DNA of 5,631 nt, from positions 1-5,631 of the forward strand of contig RFIO01000527.1 in NCBI GenBank assembly GCA_003695205.1. Reading direction: 5' to 3'. Positions within the stretch are counted from its first letter, which is position 1. The number at the start of each line of letters is the position of its first letter. Origin of the DNA: Deltaproteobacteria bacterium (GTDB lineage: Bacteria; Desulfobacterota; Desulfuromonadia; Desulfuromonadales; Geothermobacteraceae). Shown piece by piece: positions 5,122-5,631 of the stretch. The notes under the pieces are model-generated. The model made no database searches. It was not told the origin of the DNA and saw only the letters and a program-made list of their open reading frames with translations. A program made the translations under genes and the position numbers.

Positions 5122-5631
5122 CTACTTGTTCATGTTGTCGAGGAATTCCTGGTTGCTGTCTGTTTCGCCCAGCTTGTCGAGCAGAAACTCCATGCAGTCG
5201 ACCACGTTCATGCTGGAGAGGACCTTGCGCAGCAGCCAGATACGCTGCAGCGCCGAAGACTCGACCAGCAGCTCCTCGCGCCTGGTCCCCGACTTGTTGA
5301 TGTCGATGCACGGGAAGGTGCGCTTGTCCATCAGGCGGCGATCGAGGTGCAGCTCCATGTTGCCGGTCCCCTTGAACTCCTCGAAGATGACCTCGTCCAT
5401 CTTGCTGCCGGTATCGATCAGGGCGGTGGCGATGATGGTCAGGCTGCCGCCCTCCTCGATGTTGCGTGCGGCACCGAAGAAGCGCTTGGGCTTGTGCAGG
5501 GCATTGGAGTCGACGCCGCCGGAGAGGATCTTGCCCGAAGGCGGCTGAACCGTATTGTAGGCGCGAGCCAGGCGGGTAATCGAATCGAGTAGAATGACCA
5601 CGTCGCGCTTGTGCTCGACCAGGCGCCGTGC
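5122..5631 (-). CDS. rho: Transcription termination factor Rho, C-terminal part (cut by window edge)
   Basis: Rho is a hexameric RNA-dependent ATPase that pulls transcripts from RNA polymerase. The window holds its last 169 residues; the RNA-binding N-terminal domain and the Walker A loop lie beyond the right edge. The frame is open to the edge and begins ARRLVEHKRD. Visible parts of the RecA-type motor are Walker B VVILLDS, then LARAYNTV, the Q-loop region SGKILSGGVDSNALHKPKRF, GGSLTIIATALIDTGSKMDE, the R-loop region EEFKGTGNMELHLDRR, and NKSGTRREELL. The last of these holds the arginine that reaches the neighbouring subunit's ATP site (Arg366 in E. coli). The end EFLLDKLGETDSNQEFLDNMNK region is family-like and closes with TAG. 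An apparent GTG start at 5601 is internal, not a real start. Confidence 0.97.
   Translation of the reverse strand, partial: ARRLVEHKRDVVILLDSITRLARAYNTVQPPSGKILSGGVDSNALHKPKRFFGAARNIEEGGSLTIIATALIDTGSKMDEVIFEEFKGTGNMELHLDRRLMDKRTFPCIDINKSGTRREELLVESSALQRIWLLRKVLSSMNVVDCMEFLLDKLGETDSNQEFLDNMNK

Noticed and set aside
4967..5548. Open frames of 193 codons (4967-5548) and 159 codons (5113-5592) on the plus strand over rho and the rpmE leader
   Set aside because: They lie antisense to the strongly conserved Rho C-terminus, are low-complexity in composition, and have no family resemblance.
5601..5601. A GTG in the rho frame that could be taken as the start of a 159-residue protein
   Set aside because: The frame stays open upstream to the window edge, and the upstream residues ARRLVEHKRD continue the Rho sequence, so the codon is an internal valine.
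1..5631. Search by eye for mobile elements, CRISPR repeats, tRNA or rRNA genes, or an undescribed system
   Set aside because: No terminal inverted repeats, spaced direct repeats or RNA gene signatures were seen. Conserved housekeeping genes fill the window and no gap exceeds about 111 bases.

Overview
This window is a compact, GC-rich block of bacterial housekeeping genes, all read on the minus strand, so transcription runs from high to low coordinates. Recognisable genes cover nearly everything. In transcription order they are: the C-terminal part of rho, cut by the right edge of the window; rpmE (ribosomal protein L31); thyX (flavin-dependent thymidylate synthase); prfA (release factor 1); prmC (the methyltransferase that modifies release factors); murA (first committed step of peptidoglycan synthesis); a short-form hisG (ATP phosphoribosyltransferase catalytic subunit); and what looks like the first seven codons of hisD at the left edge. 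The order rho, rpmE, prfA, prmC, murA, hisG, hisD, the short HisG and the protein sequences suggest a Desulfuromonadales/Geobacterales-type bacterium (the former delta-Proteobacteria). That placement is recalled from gene order and protein resemblance, not from a database search.

There appear to be two transcriptional segments. The first is rho and rpmE (5631 to about 4770). rpmE has a strong Shine-Dalgarno site and a weak candidate promoter in the 111-base rho-rpmE gap. It is followed eight bases after its stop by a convincing intrinsic terminator. The second is thyX-prfA-prmC-murA-hisG-(hisD), from 4704 leftwards. It is tightly packed: 1 base between thyX and prfA, 0 between prfA and prmC, 55 between prmC and murA, 63 between murA and hisG, and 41 between hisG and the putative hisD. 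No convincing promoter is visible in the GC-rich leader of this second segment.

Functionally, the block joins transcription termination (Rho), a zinc-type ribosomal protein (L31), translation termination and its modifying enzyme (RF1 and PrmC, the most direct partnership here), dTMP synthesis (ThyX), cell-wall synthesis (MurA) and histidine synthesis (HisG, HisD). No mobile element, CRISPR array, RNA gene or defence system was found, and I see no undescribed system. The points worth a second look are small: the position of thyX, the TTG start and coupling of prmC to prfA, the missing Shine-Dalgarno of prfA, the HisZ dependence implied by the short HisG, and the leader structures around rpmE and thyX.
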